Shown one piece after another: positions 15,797 through 23,515 of a stretch of DNA of 64,000 nucleotides. Made by a program: the position numbers and the translations under genes. The DNA comes from Companilactobacillus heilongjiangensis (GTDB lineage Bacteria; Bacillota; Bacilli; Lactobacillales; Lactobacillaceae). Numbering within the stretch: the stretch's first letter is position 1; each line of letters opens with the position of its first letter. The DNA is taken from positions 868,001 to 932,000 of the forward strand of contig NZ_CP012559.1 in the NCBI RefSeq assembly GCF_000831645.3. The letters are read 5' to 3'. Below the pieces are notes generated by a model. That model searched no databases, had not been told where the DNA came from, and saw only the letters and a list, made by a program, of their open reading frames with translations.

Positions 15797-16840
15797 TTAG
15801 TCACTAACAACAACCAATGCTTTAATAACTTTACGATCAGTCATTTCTTGATAAGCATCGTTGATTTGGTCAAGACTGAAGCTCTTTGTAAATACCAATC
15901 CCGGATTGATTTCGCCATCGAGAACAGCTTTCAACAAACGTTCCTTGTCATAAGTTGTAACAGAAGCAGGACCACCACCGAGGATGATATTTTTACCAAA
16001 TGATGATGAAACGTCCATTTTACCAGTGTGAGGAAGACCAACACGGCCAACGATTGAACCGGGACGACCAACCCTCATAGCTGTTTCAGTTGAAAGTTCA
16101 GTTCCGACACATTCCAAAACAGCGTCAGCACCTTCATTATTTGTCAAAGCCAAAATCTTTTTAACACCTTCGTCACCACGTTCAGCAACGTTATCAGTAG
16201 CACCAAATTTCTTGGCTAGAGCTTCACGGTCAGGATGGCGGCTAGTTGAAATAATCTTTGTAGCACCCATCATTTTAGCGGCGATAACACCACATTGACC
16301 GACAGCACCGTCACCCATAACAACAACAGTATCGCCAGGTTTAACTTCAGCCACACGAGCAGCGTGATAACCGGTAGCCATAACATCAGCCAAAGTTAAG
16401 AGTGATTTAAGCATACCCTCAGAATAATCGCTAGGCTTGCCGGGAACCTTAACTAAAGCCCATTGACCATGTTGGAAACGAATATATTCAGCTTGATTAC
16501 CATTACTGAAGTTATCGTTATGTGATTGACAATCGCCATCAAAGCCAGCACGACAAGCTTTGCAGTAGCCACAGCCATGAGTAAATGGAGCAATAACGAA
16601 ATCGCCAGGTTTAACAGTAGTAATCTCGGATCCAACTTCTTCGACGATACCAATAGCTTCGTGACCAGAATTTTCTGAATTTTCAGCCTTATCCTCTAAA
16701 CCACGGTAAGCCCAAAGGTCAGAGCCACAAACACAGGCACGGATGACTTTAATAATGACGTCATCAGCAGCTTGAATAGTTGGCTTTTCAACATCCTCAA
16801 GTTTCATTTGACCAACTTTTTCAAAAATTGCTTTCTTCAT
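15797..16840 (-). CDS. Zinc-dependent alcohol dehydrogenase family protein
   Basis: A 347-residue medium-chain dehydrogenase. Visible: catalytic zinc ligands CVCGSD (Cys-38) and GHEAIG (His about 60), the structural zinc cysteines in CGYCKACRAGFDGDC, and the NAD(P) fold GDGAVGQCGVIAAK. The long zinc loop and the GRVGLPHTGKMD segment fit the glutathione-independent formaldehyde/alcohol dehydrogenase-like branch. It should reduce or oxidise small alcohols/aldehydes in the cytoplasm; the substrate is not determined. The start is ATG 16840 with an AGGAGAGA site. R1 copy E lies upstream on the same strand. Confidence 0.88.
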   Translation of the reverse strand: MKKAIFEKVGQMKLEDVEKPTIQAADDVIIKVIRACVCGSDLWAYRGLEDKAENSENSGHEAIGIVEEVGSEITTVKPGDFVIAPFTHGCGYCKACRAGFDGDCQSHNDNFSNGNQAEYIRFQHGQWALVKVPGKPSDYSEGMLKSLLTLADVMATGYHAARVAEVKPGDTVVVMGDGAVGQCGVIAAKMMGATKIISTSRHPDREALAKKFGATDNVAERGDEGVKKILALTNNEGADAVLECVGTELSTETAMRVGRPGSIVGRVGLPHTGKMDVSSSFGKNIILGGGPASVTTYDKERLLKAVLDGEINPGLVFTKSFSLDQINDAYQEMTDRKVIKALVVVSD

Positions 16841-16930
16841 ATAGAAATCTCTCCTTTTTTTATTATTAACAATTAAATTATAACTATTATGAAAGGAAAA
16901 GTAACCGTTTACTCCTAGTTAATTGTAAAT

Positions 16931-17113
16931 ATGCCGCCAGAGGCTGGCAGTAATATAGCCTGCTATGCAACCGATTTGAGCCAAGGTCTCAAATCTCGAT
17001 TTTGAACTTCACAAAGTACGCGAATTTCAAAATACGTCGGTGGTGTAATAGCGGAAAATCACCGCTATAACGCCACTTGCACTGCGGTCTATATTACTGC
17101 CAGCCTCCGGCTA
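16931..17113 (-). repeat. R1 structured repeat, copy E
   Basis: Reads 5' to 3' on the minus strand. The outer stem is 19 perfect base pairs (16940-16958 / 17089-17107). Its inner half GGCAGTAATATAG is identical to copy A, while the outer half differs and stays paired. P2 has a longer tip (ATAGCGG...CCGCTAT), and P4 is seven perfect pairs closing ACCTTGG (ATTTGAG/CTCAAAT). It lies about 90 bases upstream of the alcohol dehydrogenase start and forms a head-to-head pair with copy G. Confidence 0.85.
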
Positions 17114-17308
17114 GATTATCTGAGGATAATGATTGTCCTTAATTAGTATTGAATGGGTTTATTAATATTAAGCGAATGAGTATATCTAAAGTTTAGTTGA
17201 TACAGTTAGGATATATTAGTATCAGTTTTGAATCAGAGAACTAATAAGATACTTTGAATTTACTATTGATATAAAACATAAGAGTAATACTTATCTATAC
17301 CAACAAAT
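17114..17308. other. AT-rich spacer between head-to-head R1 copies E and G
   Basis: 195 bases with no recognisable gene, terminator or known RNA. It is not visibly similar to the spacers of the other two head-to-head pairs (10283-10539 and 21803-21894), which are also AT-rich and without genes. Confidence 0.5.
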
Positions 17309-17490
17309 TAGCCTTAGATTGACAGATATTCGCCAGCAGTGAAATGTACTATAAGGACGTGAGTCCTTATGGTACAGGACGAATTTTGAGATTCGCGGGT
17401 CTATGCGAAGCTCAAAATCGAGTCTCGAGACCGCACTATGGCTCGAGACGGTCCCACAGCAGGCGAAATATCTGTCAATCTAAGGCGACA
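17309..17490 (+). repeat. R1 structured repeat, copy G
   Basis: The outer stem is 24 bp with one bulge (17311-17334 / 17462-17486) and pairs fully through the region that is a G-A internal loop in copies B, D, F and I. P2 has a different sequence from most copies (TGTACTATAAGGAC / GTCCTTATGGTACA, 17345-17358 / 17363-17376), closed by the GNRA-type loop GTGA. P3 TTTTGAG...CTCAAAA and P4 GTCTCGAG/CTCGAGAC are perfect. Ends TAG and GGCGACA. It is upstream of azlC on the same strand. Confidence 0.85.
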
Positions 17491-17565
17491 CCCAACCAAC
17501 CCCTAATTGACATTTAATGTAATTAAAATTATTATAATATTCTATATAAAAAAGGGGGAGAGCTT

Positions 17566-18273
17566 ATGGATGACAGCTTGAGTGTCAGAACCGCCATGAA
17601 GGATACACTTCCAACCGTATTTGGGTACATTGGAATTGGAATTTCATTTGGAATCGTGGCAGCTTCAGCAGGGATGAGCGTTTTGATGGCGACCTTGATG
17701 TCATTGATTGTTTACGCTGGGTCGGCACAATTTATTTTGGTTAGTTTGTTGGCGATTGGGACGCCGATTGTTTCGATTGCTTTGTCAGTCTTTTTGGTTA
17801 ATTCTAGAATGATTCTGATGAGTATGACGACCGCAAATTTCTTTAAAAAGAATTCTATTTTTGAGAATATTTTGATTGGTAGTTTGATTACCGATGAAAG
17901 TTTTGCGTTGAGTATGAATAAACTTAATTTTACCAATGGCAAACTTGGTTTTAAGTGGTTCAATACGGTCAACGTGATGGCTTATCTCGTCTGGGCAGCG
18001 TCAACGATGGTTGGGGCAATGCTTGGAAAAATTATCAGCAATCCCGAAAAGTTGGGCTTGGACTTTGCTTTAGTAGCCATGTTTATTGGTTTGTTGTATT
18101 TACAATTGATCAGTGACAAAACGATTTCATTAAAAGTGCAATTAATTGTTGTCTTGGCAATGTTGCCACTAGTTTATTTTGGACTAATTTTTATTTCAAG
18201 TGATTTGTTGATCTTGGTTGTAACCTTGATTGGCTGTGGGTTAGGGGTGATTTTGAAAAATGCCTTCAACTAA
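17566..18273 (+). CDS. azlC: AzlC family branched-chain amino acid exporter subunit
   Basis: A 235-residue membrane protein with seven to eight hydrophobic segments and the AzlC/YgaZ signature at the start (GYIGIGISFGIVAASAGMS) and AGSAQFILVSLL, LVNSRMILMSMT, LITDESFALSMN. With AzlD it exports branched-chain amino acids or related compounds. The start is ATG 17566 behind GGGGGAG. Its last 14 bases overlap azlD. R1 copy G lies 75 bases upstream. Confidence 0.9.
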   Translation: MDDSLSVRTAMKDTLPTVFGYIGIGISFGIVAASAGMSVLMATLMSLIVYAGSAQFILVSLLAIGTPIVSIALSVFLVNSRMILMSMTTANFFKKNSIFENILIGSLITDESFALSMNKLNFTNGKLGFKWFNTVNVMAYLVWAASTMVGAMLGKIISNPEKLGLDFALVAMFIGLLYLQLISDKTISLKVQLIVVLAMLPLVYFGLIFISSDLLILVVTLIGCGLGVILKNAFN

Positions 18274-18586
18274 ATTTGTTTTATGGACATTGATTGCCTG
18301 TGGATTGGTGACATGGTTATCAAGAATTTTGCCCTTCGTATTACTAAAAAAATTCAATTTACCAGCTAAAGTCGTTGAATTCCTTGGCTTTGTACCAATC
18401 ACGATTATGGCGGCCTTATGGTTTGAGAATCTGTTCCATCAAAATTTGGGACACTTGCCAACGATTGACTATGCCAATTTGATTGCCTCAATTCCAACCG
18501 TTTTAACCGCTATTTTAACGAAAAAATTACTGTTAATCGTCATCGTGGGGATTATTTCCCTAGCACTTGTGCGTTTAGCAATTTAA
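18260..18586 (+). CDS. azlD: AzlD family branched-chain amino acid exporter subunit
   Basis: A 108-residue, three- to four-helix protein, the small partner of AzlC. The segment WLSRILPFVLLKKFNLPAKV and the following FLGFVPITIMAALWFENL are typical of AzlD (Pfam AzlD). It starts inside the azlC end (14-base overlap), consistent with translational coupling and a stable complex. A terminator follows two bases after its stop. Confidence 0.9.
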   Translation: MPSTKFVLWTLIACGLVTWLSRILPFVLLKKFNLPAKVVEFLGFVPITIMAALWFENLFHQNLGHLPTIDYANLIASIPTVLTAILTKKLLLIVIVGIISLALVRLAI

Positions 18587-18587
18587 G

Positions 18588-18618
18588 ATACTTGAAGACA
18601 AATTCAGGTATTTTTTTT
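18588..18618 (+). terminator. Rho-independent terminator after azlCD
   Basis: ATACTTGAA (18588-18596) / TTCAGGTAT (18603-18611) with one G-T pair, then eight T. Confidence 0.85.
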
Positions 18619-18665
18619 ATGCCTAGATTATAATTGTCGTAATTGATATTTTGGAGGATAAGCAT

Positions 18666-19616
18666 ATGAAAGCAGTTGTTGTTGAAAGAGCTGGTGGGCC
18701 AGAGGTTTTGGAATATAAGGATGTTCCGACGCCTACAGTTAAACCAGGGTGGTCACTCGTGCAGATTAAAGGATTTGGTATCAATCATTCCGAAATTTTT
18801 ACACGTGATGGCGAATCCCCTAGTGTGAAGTTTCCACGTATTTTAGGAATCGAATGCGTCGGAATTGTGGCCGAAAGTACTTCTGATAAATTGCAAAATG
18901 GTCAAAAGATAATTTCAATCATGGGTGAAATGGGTCGTGCTTTTGACGGCTCATACGCTGAATATGTTTTATTGCCAAATGAACAAATTTATCCTGTCCA
19001 AACAAAGTTAAATTGGACTGATTTAGCAGCCGTTCCCGAGACTTTCTACACAGCATTTGGTTCATTGAAAACTTTGAATTTACAAGCCGATGATTCTGTC
19101 TTGATTCGCTCTGGTGCCAGTGGCGTTGGAATTGCGGCATTAAATCTGATTAAATCCAAGTATCCAGAGATGAGGGTGACCGGTTCTGCTCGCAAACAAT
19201 CAAAAGAGCAAGTCTTGTTGGATGCTGGTTATGACTTTGCGATTGTTGATCAAGATGGTGAATTGCAGACAGCTAAAAATTACGACAAAGTGTTGGAACT
19301 GGTGGGTCCCAAGACTTTGAAGGATACTTTCAATCACGTAAAACCACAAGGAATTGTCTGCAATACAGGAGAACTCGGTGGTCAGTGGTATATGGATGGT
19401 TTCGATCCTATTACTGATATTCATGAAGGCGCTTATTTAACTTCGTTATATTCTGGGGAAGTTAATAGTGAGAAACTTAATGAATTGCTCGATTATATCA
19501 GCAAGTATCACGTTGATGTCGCTCCAACAAAGGTTTACCAGCTGAATCAAGTTAGAGAAGCTCATGAATATTTGGAAAGTGGGCACAATTTAGGCAAGGT
19601 CGTTGTTATAAATTAA
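18666..19616 (+). CDS. Quinone oxidoreductase-like MDR family protein
   Basis: A 316-residue medium-chain reductase without zinc ligands. The start MKAVVVERAGGPEVLEYKDV is the QOR signature. The nucleotide site is SVLIRSGASGVGIAALNLIK (S/G-A-S-G-V-G, about residues 142-155), and the C-terminus DVAPTKVYQLNQVREAHEYLESGHNLGKVVV is typical of the family. It probably uses NADPH to reduce quinones or enones in the cytoplasm. The start is ATG 18666, with GGAGG at 18653-18657; an in-frame start at 18651 precedes the site. Confidence 0.88.
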   Translation: MKAVVVERAGGPEVLEYKDVPTPTVKPGWSLVQIKGFGINHSEIFTRDGESPSVKFPRILGIECVGIVAESTSDKLQNGQKIISIMGEMGRAFDGSYAEYVLLPNEQIYPVQTKLNWTDLAAVPETFYTAFGSLKTLNLQADDSVLIRSGASGVGIAALNLIKSKYPEMRVTGSARKQSKEQVLLDAGYDFAIVDQDGELQTAKNYDKVLELVGPKTLKDTFNHVKPQGIVCNTGELGGQWYMDGFDPITDIHEGAYLTSLYSGEVNSEKLNELLDYISKYHVDVAPTKVYQLNQVREAHEYLESGHNLGKVVVIN

Positions 19617-19710
19617 GAAAATCGGTGAAAATATTTATCAGATTTTGGATTTTTTCATTTTCTACTTCTGGTAGAATGCTAAAGTAGCAATTTAATAAGA
19701 GGGTATAGAT

Positions 19711-20877
19711 ATGGAGAAATTTGCATTATTAATTGTTTTATTTGCAGCTTTGGCAACGCCATTAATCACCGCCAGATTTCATTTGACGAGAATGCCAACC
19801 TCAATTTCTGAAATTATCATGGGAATAATTATCGGAAAAACGGGGTTAAATATTGTTCAGCCGGGTCAAAGTTTGCAATATATCGCCAATTTGGGTGTTA
19901 TTATGTTGATCTTTTTAGGTGGGATGGAAATTGATTTCTCACTTTTGGAGCCACAGAAAGATAAAACTATTTATTCGCCATTAGGAACAGCCTTTGGTGG
20001 ATTCGCTTCGATATTTATTATGTCGATTATTTTGAGCGCCATTTTGTATAAGACGGGAATTTTCAGTCAGTTCATTTTGGCCGTAATTTTATTCAGTACG
20101 ATTGCTTTAGGAGTAATCATCTCTTTATTGAAAGAGGCAAATATACTCAATACTAATTATGGACAGACAATCTTGTTAACGTCGGCCTTTGGGGAGTTCA
20201 TTCCTTTGGTAGCGTTGACGATTTATTCAGCTGTGCAACAACAACATTACATTTCGGTTTTAGGGTTGCCAGTCATTTTCTTGATAGCAATTTTCCTATT
20301 GCATCGATTCAATCGGGTTTACGTGTTCTTTGATAAAATTGATAAATCGACAACCCAATTGGACATTCGTTTAGCATTCTTCCTGATTTTTACTTTGGTA
20401 ACATTTGCCGAGCAGATTGGTGCTGAAAGTATTTTAGGAGCTTTCTTGGCTGGTGCAGTTATGAAATTACTGAAGCCTAAGGAAGATACTGAGCAAAAAT
20501 TGAGTTCCATGGGATATGGATTTTTCATTCCAGTATTTTTCATCACGACCGGGGTCAACTTGAATTTACGTAAACTCTTTACCAATAAAGACGCGTTATT
20601 ATTGATTCCAATCTTCTTAGTGGCATTCTTATTGTCAAAAGCGATTGTTTACTTCGTTTATCGCAAACGCTTTGGCGACCGTTATGCCATCGCTGCGACA
20701 ATTGTTACTTCAACTACCATCACTCTGGTTTTGCCAATTTTACAAGTCGGTCAAAATTTGAAGTTGATTTCAACAGCTCAATCAGGGGCAATCACATTGG
20801 CAGCGATAATTACCTGTTTAGTTTGTCCAACGTTGTTTAATAAAATAGTTACGAATCAAACATTTGATCTTAATTAA
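19711..20877 (+). CDS. CPA2 family cation:proton antiporter
   Basis: A 388-residue membrane protein with about twelve hydrophobic segments. Conserved regions: TRMPTSISEIIMGIIIGKTG near the start, NLGVIMLIFLGGMEIDFSLL, the unwound helix FGEFIPLVALT, and GAESILGAFLAGAVMKLL before the acidic helix. It has no C-terminal TrkA-N domain, so it is the short NapA/KefB-core form. It would exchange Na+ or K+ for protons, helping pH and salt homeostasis. A TMEM175-like channel gene follows 13 bases later, suggesting a cation-handling operon. Confidence 0.87.
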   Translation: MEKFALLIVLFAALATPLITARFHLTRMPTSISEIIMGIIIGKTGLNIVQPGQSLQYIANLGVIMLIFLGGMEIDFSLLEPQKDKTIYSPLGTAFGGFASIFIMSIILSAILYKTGIFSQFILAVILFSTIALGVIISLLKEANILNTNYGQTILLTSAFGEFIPLVALTIYSAVQQQHYISVLGLPVIFLIAIFLLHRFNRVYVFFDKIDKSTTQLDIRLAFFLIFTLVTFAEQIGAESILGAFLAGAVMKLLKPKEDTEQKLSSMGYGFFIPVFFITTGVNLNLRKLFTNKDALLLIPIFLVAFLLSKAIVYFVYRKRFGDRYAIAATIVTSTTITLVLPILQVGQNLKLISTAQSGAITLAAIITCLVCPTLFNKIVTNQTFDLN

Positions 20878-20889
20878 AGAGGGGATTTT

Positions 20890-21504
20890 TTGACGAAAGA
20901 TCGTTTACTGGCATTTAGTGACGGAGTTTTTGCCATTTTAATTACTATTTTGGTTTTGGAATTTACCGTACCAAAGTTTCAAACTGGCCATTTATTGTCA
21001 GCAATGATTCAACAGTGGCCAATATTGGTGGCATATATCGTTTCATATTTTTACGTGGGAACACTCTGGTTATTTCATCACGATTATTTCCAAGCGTTAA
21101 AAGCAATTGATCGAAAATTAAATTTAATCAATTTGTTGATGTTATTCAGTATTACGCTGATAAATTATCCGATGGCACTGGTTGCAGAAACCTTGAGTCG
21201 TGGAAATAATGGGGATATCAGAGTGTCATTCATATCATATGCTGTAATAGCCCTGTTTATTTCGGGAACGTTTCAACTTTTGTATGAGTATATTAAAGAG
21301 CATCCAGAGCTAATGTCTGAAAGAATGAGGAAAGCTAATTTTAGAAAAAGTCACTTTGATCCATTAATGAGTATGGTGTTATATATTTTAGCAGTCGTTG
21401 CATCATTATTTTGGGTGCCATTAGGTGCTGTGTTTTTATTGTTAGGAATAGGGTTCCACTTTATGGCTTATTTACATTTAAGCAACGCATTAGGTCAAAA
21501 GTAG
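20890..21504 (+). CDS. TMEM175-like (DUF1211) potassium channel protein
   Basis: A 204-residue, six-helix protein. The first helix carries RLLAFSDGVFAILITILVLE, the (R)xxxFSDG motif that defines bacterial TMEM175 channels. The later histidine-rich YVGTLWLFHHDYF and LINLLMLFSITLINYP segments match the same family. Bacterial members form tetrameric, potassium-selective leak channels. The start is TTG 20890 right behind GAGGGG. It follows the cation antiporter closely. The R2 element begins at its stop codon. Confidence 0.87.
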   Translation: MTKDRLLAFSDGVFAILITILVLEFTVPKFQTGHLLSAMIQQWPILVAYIVSYFYVGTLWLFHHDYFQALKAIDRKLNLINLLMLFSITLINYPMALVAETLSRGNNGDIRVSFISYAVIALFISGTFQLLYEYIKEHPELMSERMRKANFRKSHFDPLMSMVLYILAVVASLFWVPLGAVFLLLGIGFHFMAYLHLSNALGQK

Positions 21505-21666
21505 AGAGTGTAACAAAACATGATCAGCTTTCGAGCATTAAGGCAAATACCTCCAGTAATCCGATTTTGGATTGCTGGAGGTATTTGTTTTAAGCGGAAA
21601 AAGCTATGTTTTGTTGCACGTTTATGCCGCATGTTTAAGTTGAAAATAGTTATGTCACAGCCTCAC
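21503..21666 (+). repeat. R2 3'-UTR hairpin element, copy a
   Basis: Begins at the stop codon of the TMEM175 gene. A long hairpin: outer GTGTAACAAAACAT (21508-21521) pairs with ATGTTTTGTTGCAC (21606-21619); AGCTTT with AAAGCT; then GC..TTAA.GCAAATACCTCCAG with its complement; the tip is TAATCC-GATTTT-GGATTG (21557-21574). A 3' tail TATGTCACAGCC ends in TCACTTTTTTT. The apical arm ACCTCCAG/CTGGAGGT is AAGACTAG/CTAGTCTT in copy b, so pairing is kept while sequence changes. Confidence 0.8.
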
Positions 21667-21695
21667 TTTTTTTACGTGTAAGTGCTAGTTAAATA

Positions 21696-21802
21696 TACCG
21701 TCTCCAGGGCTGGAAAATATTCACAAGCTGTGCGAACCAGTCCGAGCCAAAGTTCGGTCTTGAACTACCACGGCACACAAATATTTCCAGCTCTTCCGAC
21801 TA
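21696..21802 (-). repeat. R1 structured repeat, copy F (truncated)
   Basis: Reads 5' to 3' on the minus strand. Only 107 bases. It keeps the outer stem (GCTGGAAATATT / AATATTTTCCAGC, one bulge), the GTC-GGA / GGA-GAC edges and P4 (AGTTCAAG, loop ACCGAACTTTGG, CTCGGACT), but lacks P2 and P3. It may be an internal deletion derivative of a full copy. It is head-to-head with copy H, 92 bases away. Confidence 0.8.
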
Positions 21803-21894
21803 GTTAACCGTTATAAATCGAATGCACAAGTATTCAATTTTTTATTATTAATCTCATTGTAGAAATATTAGATTATTCGAAATAACGAATACAC

Positions 21895-22063
21895 TAGTCT
21901 CCGGTTGGTAGAATTTCACCAGCAGTGAAAGTAATATAAGGACGCAAGTCCTTATATTACAGGACGACTTTTGAGACACGATTTTCGGCTCAAAATCGAG
22001 GCGTGAGACCTTGGCTCACACCGGTCCCAGTGCAGGTGAAAATTCTGCCAGCCGGAGACGACA
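21895..22063 (+). repeat. R1 structured repeat, copy H
   Basis: The outer stem is 24 bp with one bulge and two T-G pairs (21897-21920 / 22035-22059), and it pairs through to the GTC/GAC edge. P2 is 13 perfect pairs GTAATATAAGGAC / GTCCTTATATTAC with a GNRA-type loop GCAA (21944-21947). P3 is short; P4 is GTGAG-ACCTTGG-CTCAC. It lies upstream of the lactate oxidase gene and its promoter. Confidence 0.85.
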
Positions 22064-22113
22064 TTTATATAAAATAAATTATTTCATGATTATTAAAAAA
22101 CAAATTGATATTT

Positions 22114-22142
22114 TTGGAACAAATCTCAGCATAATTTACAAT
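22114..22142 (+). promoter_or_regulatory. Promoter of lactate oxidase gene
   Basis: TTGGAA (22114-22119), 17 bp, TACAAT (22137-22142), 54 bases before the ATG at 22196. The gene is thus started downstream of R1 copy H, which would not be in this transcript. Confidence 0.5.
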
Positions 22143-22195
22143 TGTAGGTTAAACTAATCCTGTTAATAAATTACAAAATAAAGGATGGGATTCCG

Positions 22196-23299
22196 ATGAG
22201 TAATAAAAAGTATGAAGCAAGTACTGCCGAGAACCATATTGATATTATAAATTTAGCTAGTCTTGAGGCTAGAGTTAAAGATCACATGAGTAATGAAAAA
22301 GGTGCTTTCGGTTATATTAGCGAAGGTGCTGAAGATGAATGGACTAAGAAACAAAATACAGAAGCTTTCAATAAGAAACAAATTATGCCACGTGTTATTC
22401 AAGGTATTGATCACGCTGACTTGAGTACTCAAATATTTGGTATCGATTTGAAATCTCCTATTATTCAAGCTCCATCAGCTGCTCATGGTTTGGCTCACGC
22501 AAAGGGTGAAACTGATACAGCTAAGGGTGTCGCTGCTGCTGGTTCAATCTACTCAATCAGTACATACGCAAGTACATCAGTTGAGGATGCTGCTGCCGCT
22601 GCTCCAGATGCACCAATGTTTTTCCAATTGTATATGAGTAAAGATGACAAGTTCAACGAATTCTTGATCAAGAAGGCTGTTAAAGCTGGTGCTAAGGCTA
22701 TTATTATGACAGTTGATTCAACACTCGGCGGTTATCGTGAAGCCGATGCCATCAACAAGTTCCAATTCCCACTACCAATGCCAAACTTGGCTGGATATTC
22801 AGCTGGTGACGGTGAGGGTAAAGGTATTGGCGAAATTTATGCTTCTGCTAAACAAGGTATCGTACCAACAGATATCCAAAAGATTAAAGATATGTCAGGA
22901 CTCCCAGTCTTTGTTAAAGGTATTCAATCACCAGATGATGCTGCATTAGCAATTGAATTCGGTGCCGATGGTATCTGGATTTCTAACCATGGTGGCCGTC
23001 AACTAGATGGTGGACCAGCTTCATTCGATATGCTTCCATATATCGCTGAAGTAGTTAACAAGCGAGTACCAATCGTCTTTGATAGTGGTGTTCGTCGTGG
23101 TGAACATGTATTCAAGGCATTGGCTAGTGGTGCTGATCTAGTTGCTTTAGGTCGTCCAATTATTTATGGATTGAACTTGGGTGGTGCTCAAGGTGTTACA
23201 GATGTTATCGAACACTTGAACATGGAACTTTCAATCACTATGCAACTTGCAGGTACTAAGACAATTAATGATGTTAAAAATACTAAGTTGATTGGCTAA
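22196..23299 (+). CDS. lctO: L-lactate oxidase (FMN-dependent alpha-hydroxy acid oxidase)
   Basis: A 367-residue TIM-barrel flavoenzyme that oxidises L-lactate with oxygen to pyruvate and hydrogen peroxide. Key parts: GAFGYISEGAEDEWT near the N-terminus, substrate/FMN residues in KAIIMTVDSTLGGYREAD, the active-site lysine in LPVFVKGIQ, the catalytic histidine in WISNHGGRQLDGGPASFDMLP, and the FMN phosphate site VFDSGVRRGEHVFKALASGADLVALGRP. The FMN-enzyme family also includes glycolate and mandelate oxidases, but the sequence is closest in style to lactic-acid-bacterial lactate oxidase. It has its own promoter and a strong terminator. Confidence 0.9.
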   Translation: MSNKKYEASTAENHIDIINLASLEARVKDHMSNEKGAFGYISEGAEDEWTKKQNTEAFNKKQIMPRVIQGIDHADLSTQIFGIDLKSPIIQAPSAAHGLAHAKGETDTAKGVAAAGSIYSISTYASTSVEDAAAAAPDAPMFFQLYMSKDDKFNEFLIKKAVKAGAKAIIMTVDSTLGGYREADAINKFQFPLPMPNLAGYSAGDGEGKGIGEIYASAKQGIVPTDIQKIKDMSGLPVFVKGIQSPDDAALAIEFGADGIWISNHGGRQLDGGPASFDMLPYIAEVVNKRVPIVFDSGVRRGEHVFKALASGADLVALGRPIIYGLNLGGAQGVTDVIEHLNMELSITMQLAGTKTINDVKNTKLIG

Positions 23300-23365
23300 C
23301 TTTGTGAAATATTTGTAGTAGGTTATCAACTAGCAGCATGTGTATTAAGCAAATGAAATACGAAA

Positions 23366-23413
23366 AAAAGACGATTTTTCAGTTCAAAACTGAGAAAATC
23401 GTCTTTTCTTTCT
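23366..23413 (+). terminator. Rho-independent terminator after lactate oxidase
   Basis: Twenty nearly perfect pairs (AAAAGACGATTTTTCAGTT with AACTGAGAAAATCGTCTTTT) around a CAA loop, T-rich end. Confidence 0.9.
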
Positions 23414-23515
23414 AATTAGATTAAAAAAGTTTAATATAAGTACGTGTTAACAACCACTTTTTTAATAAGAAGTAGTAAAGTATTAGCTAAGCACATTTTT
23501 GAGGTGGTGAGATTT

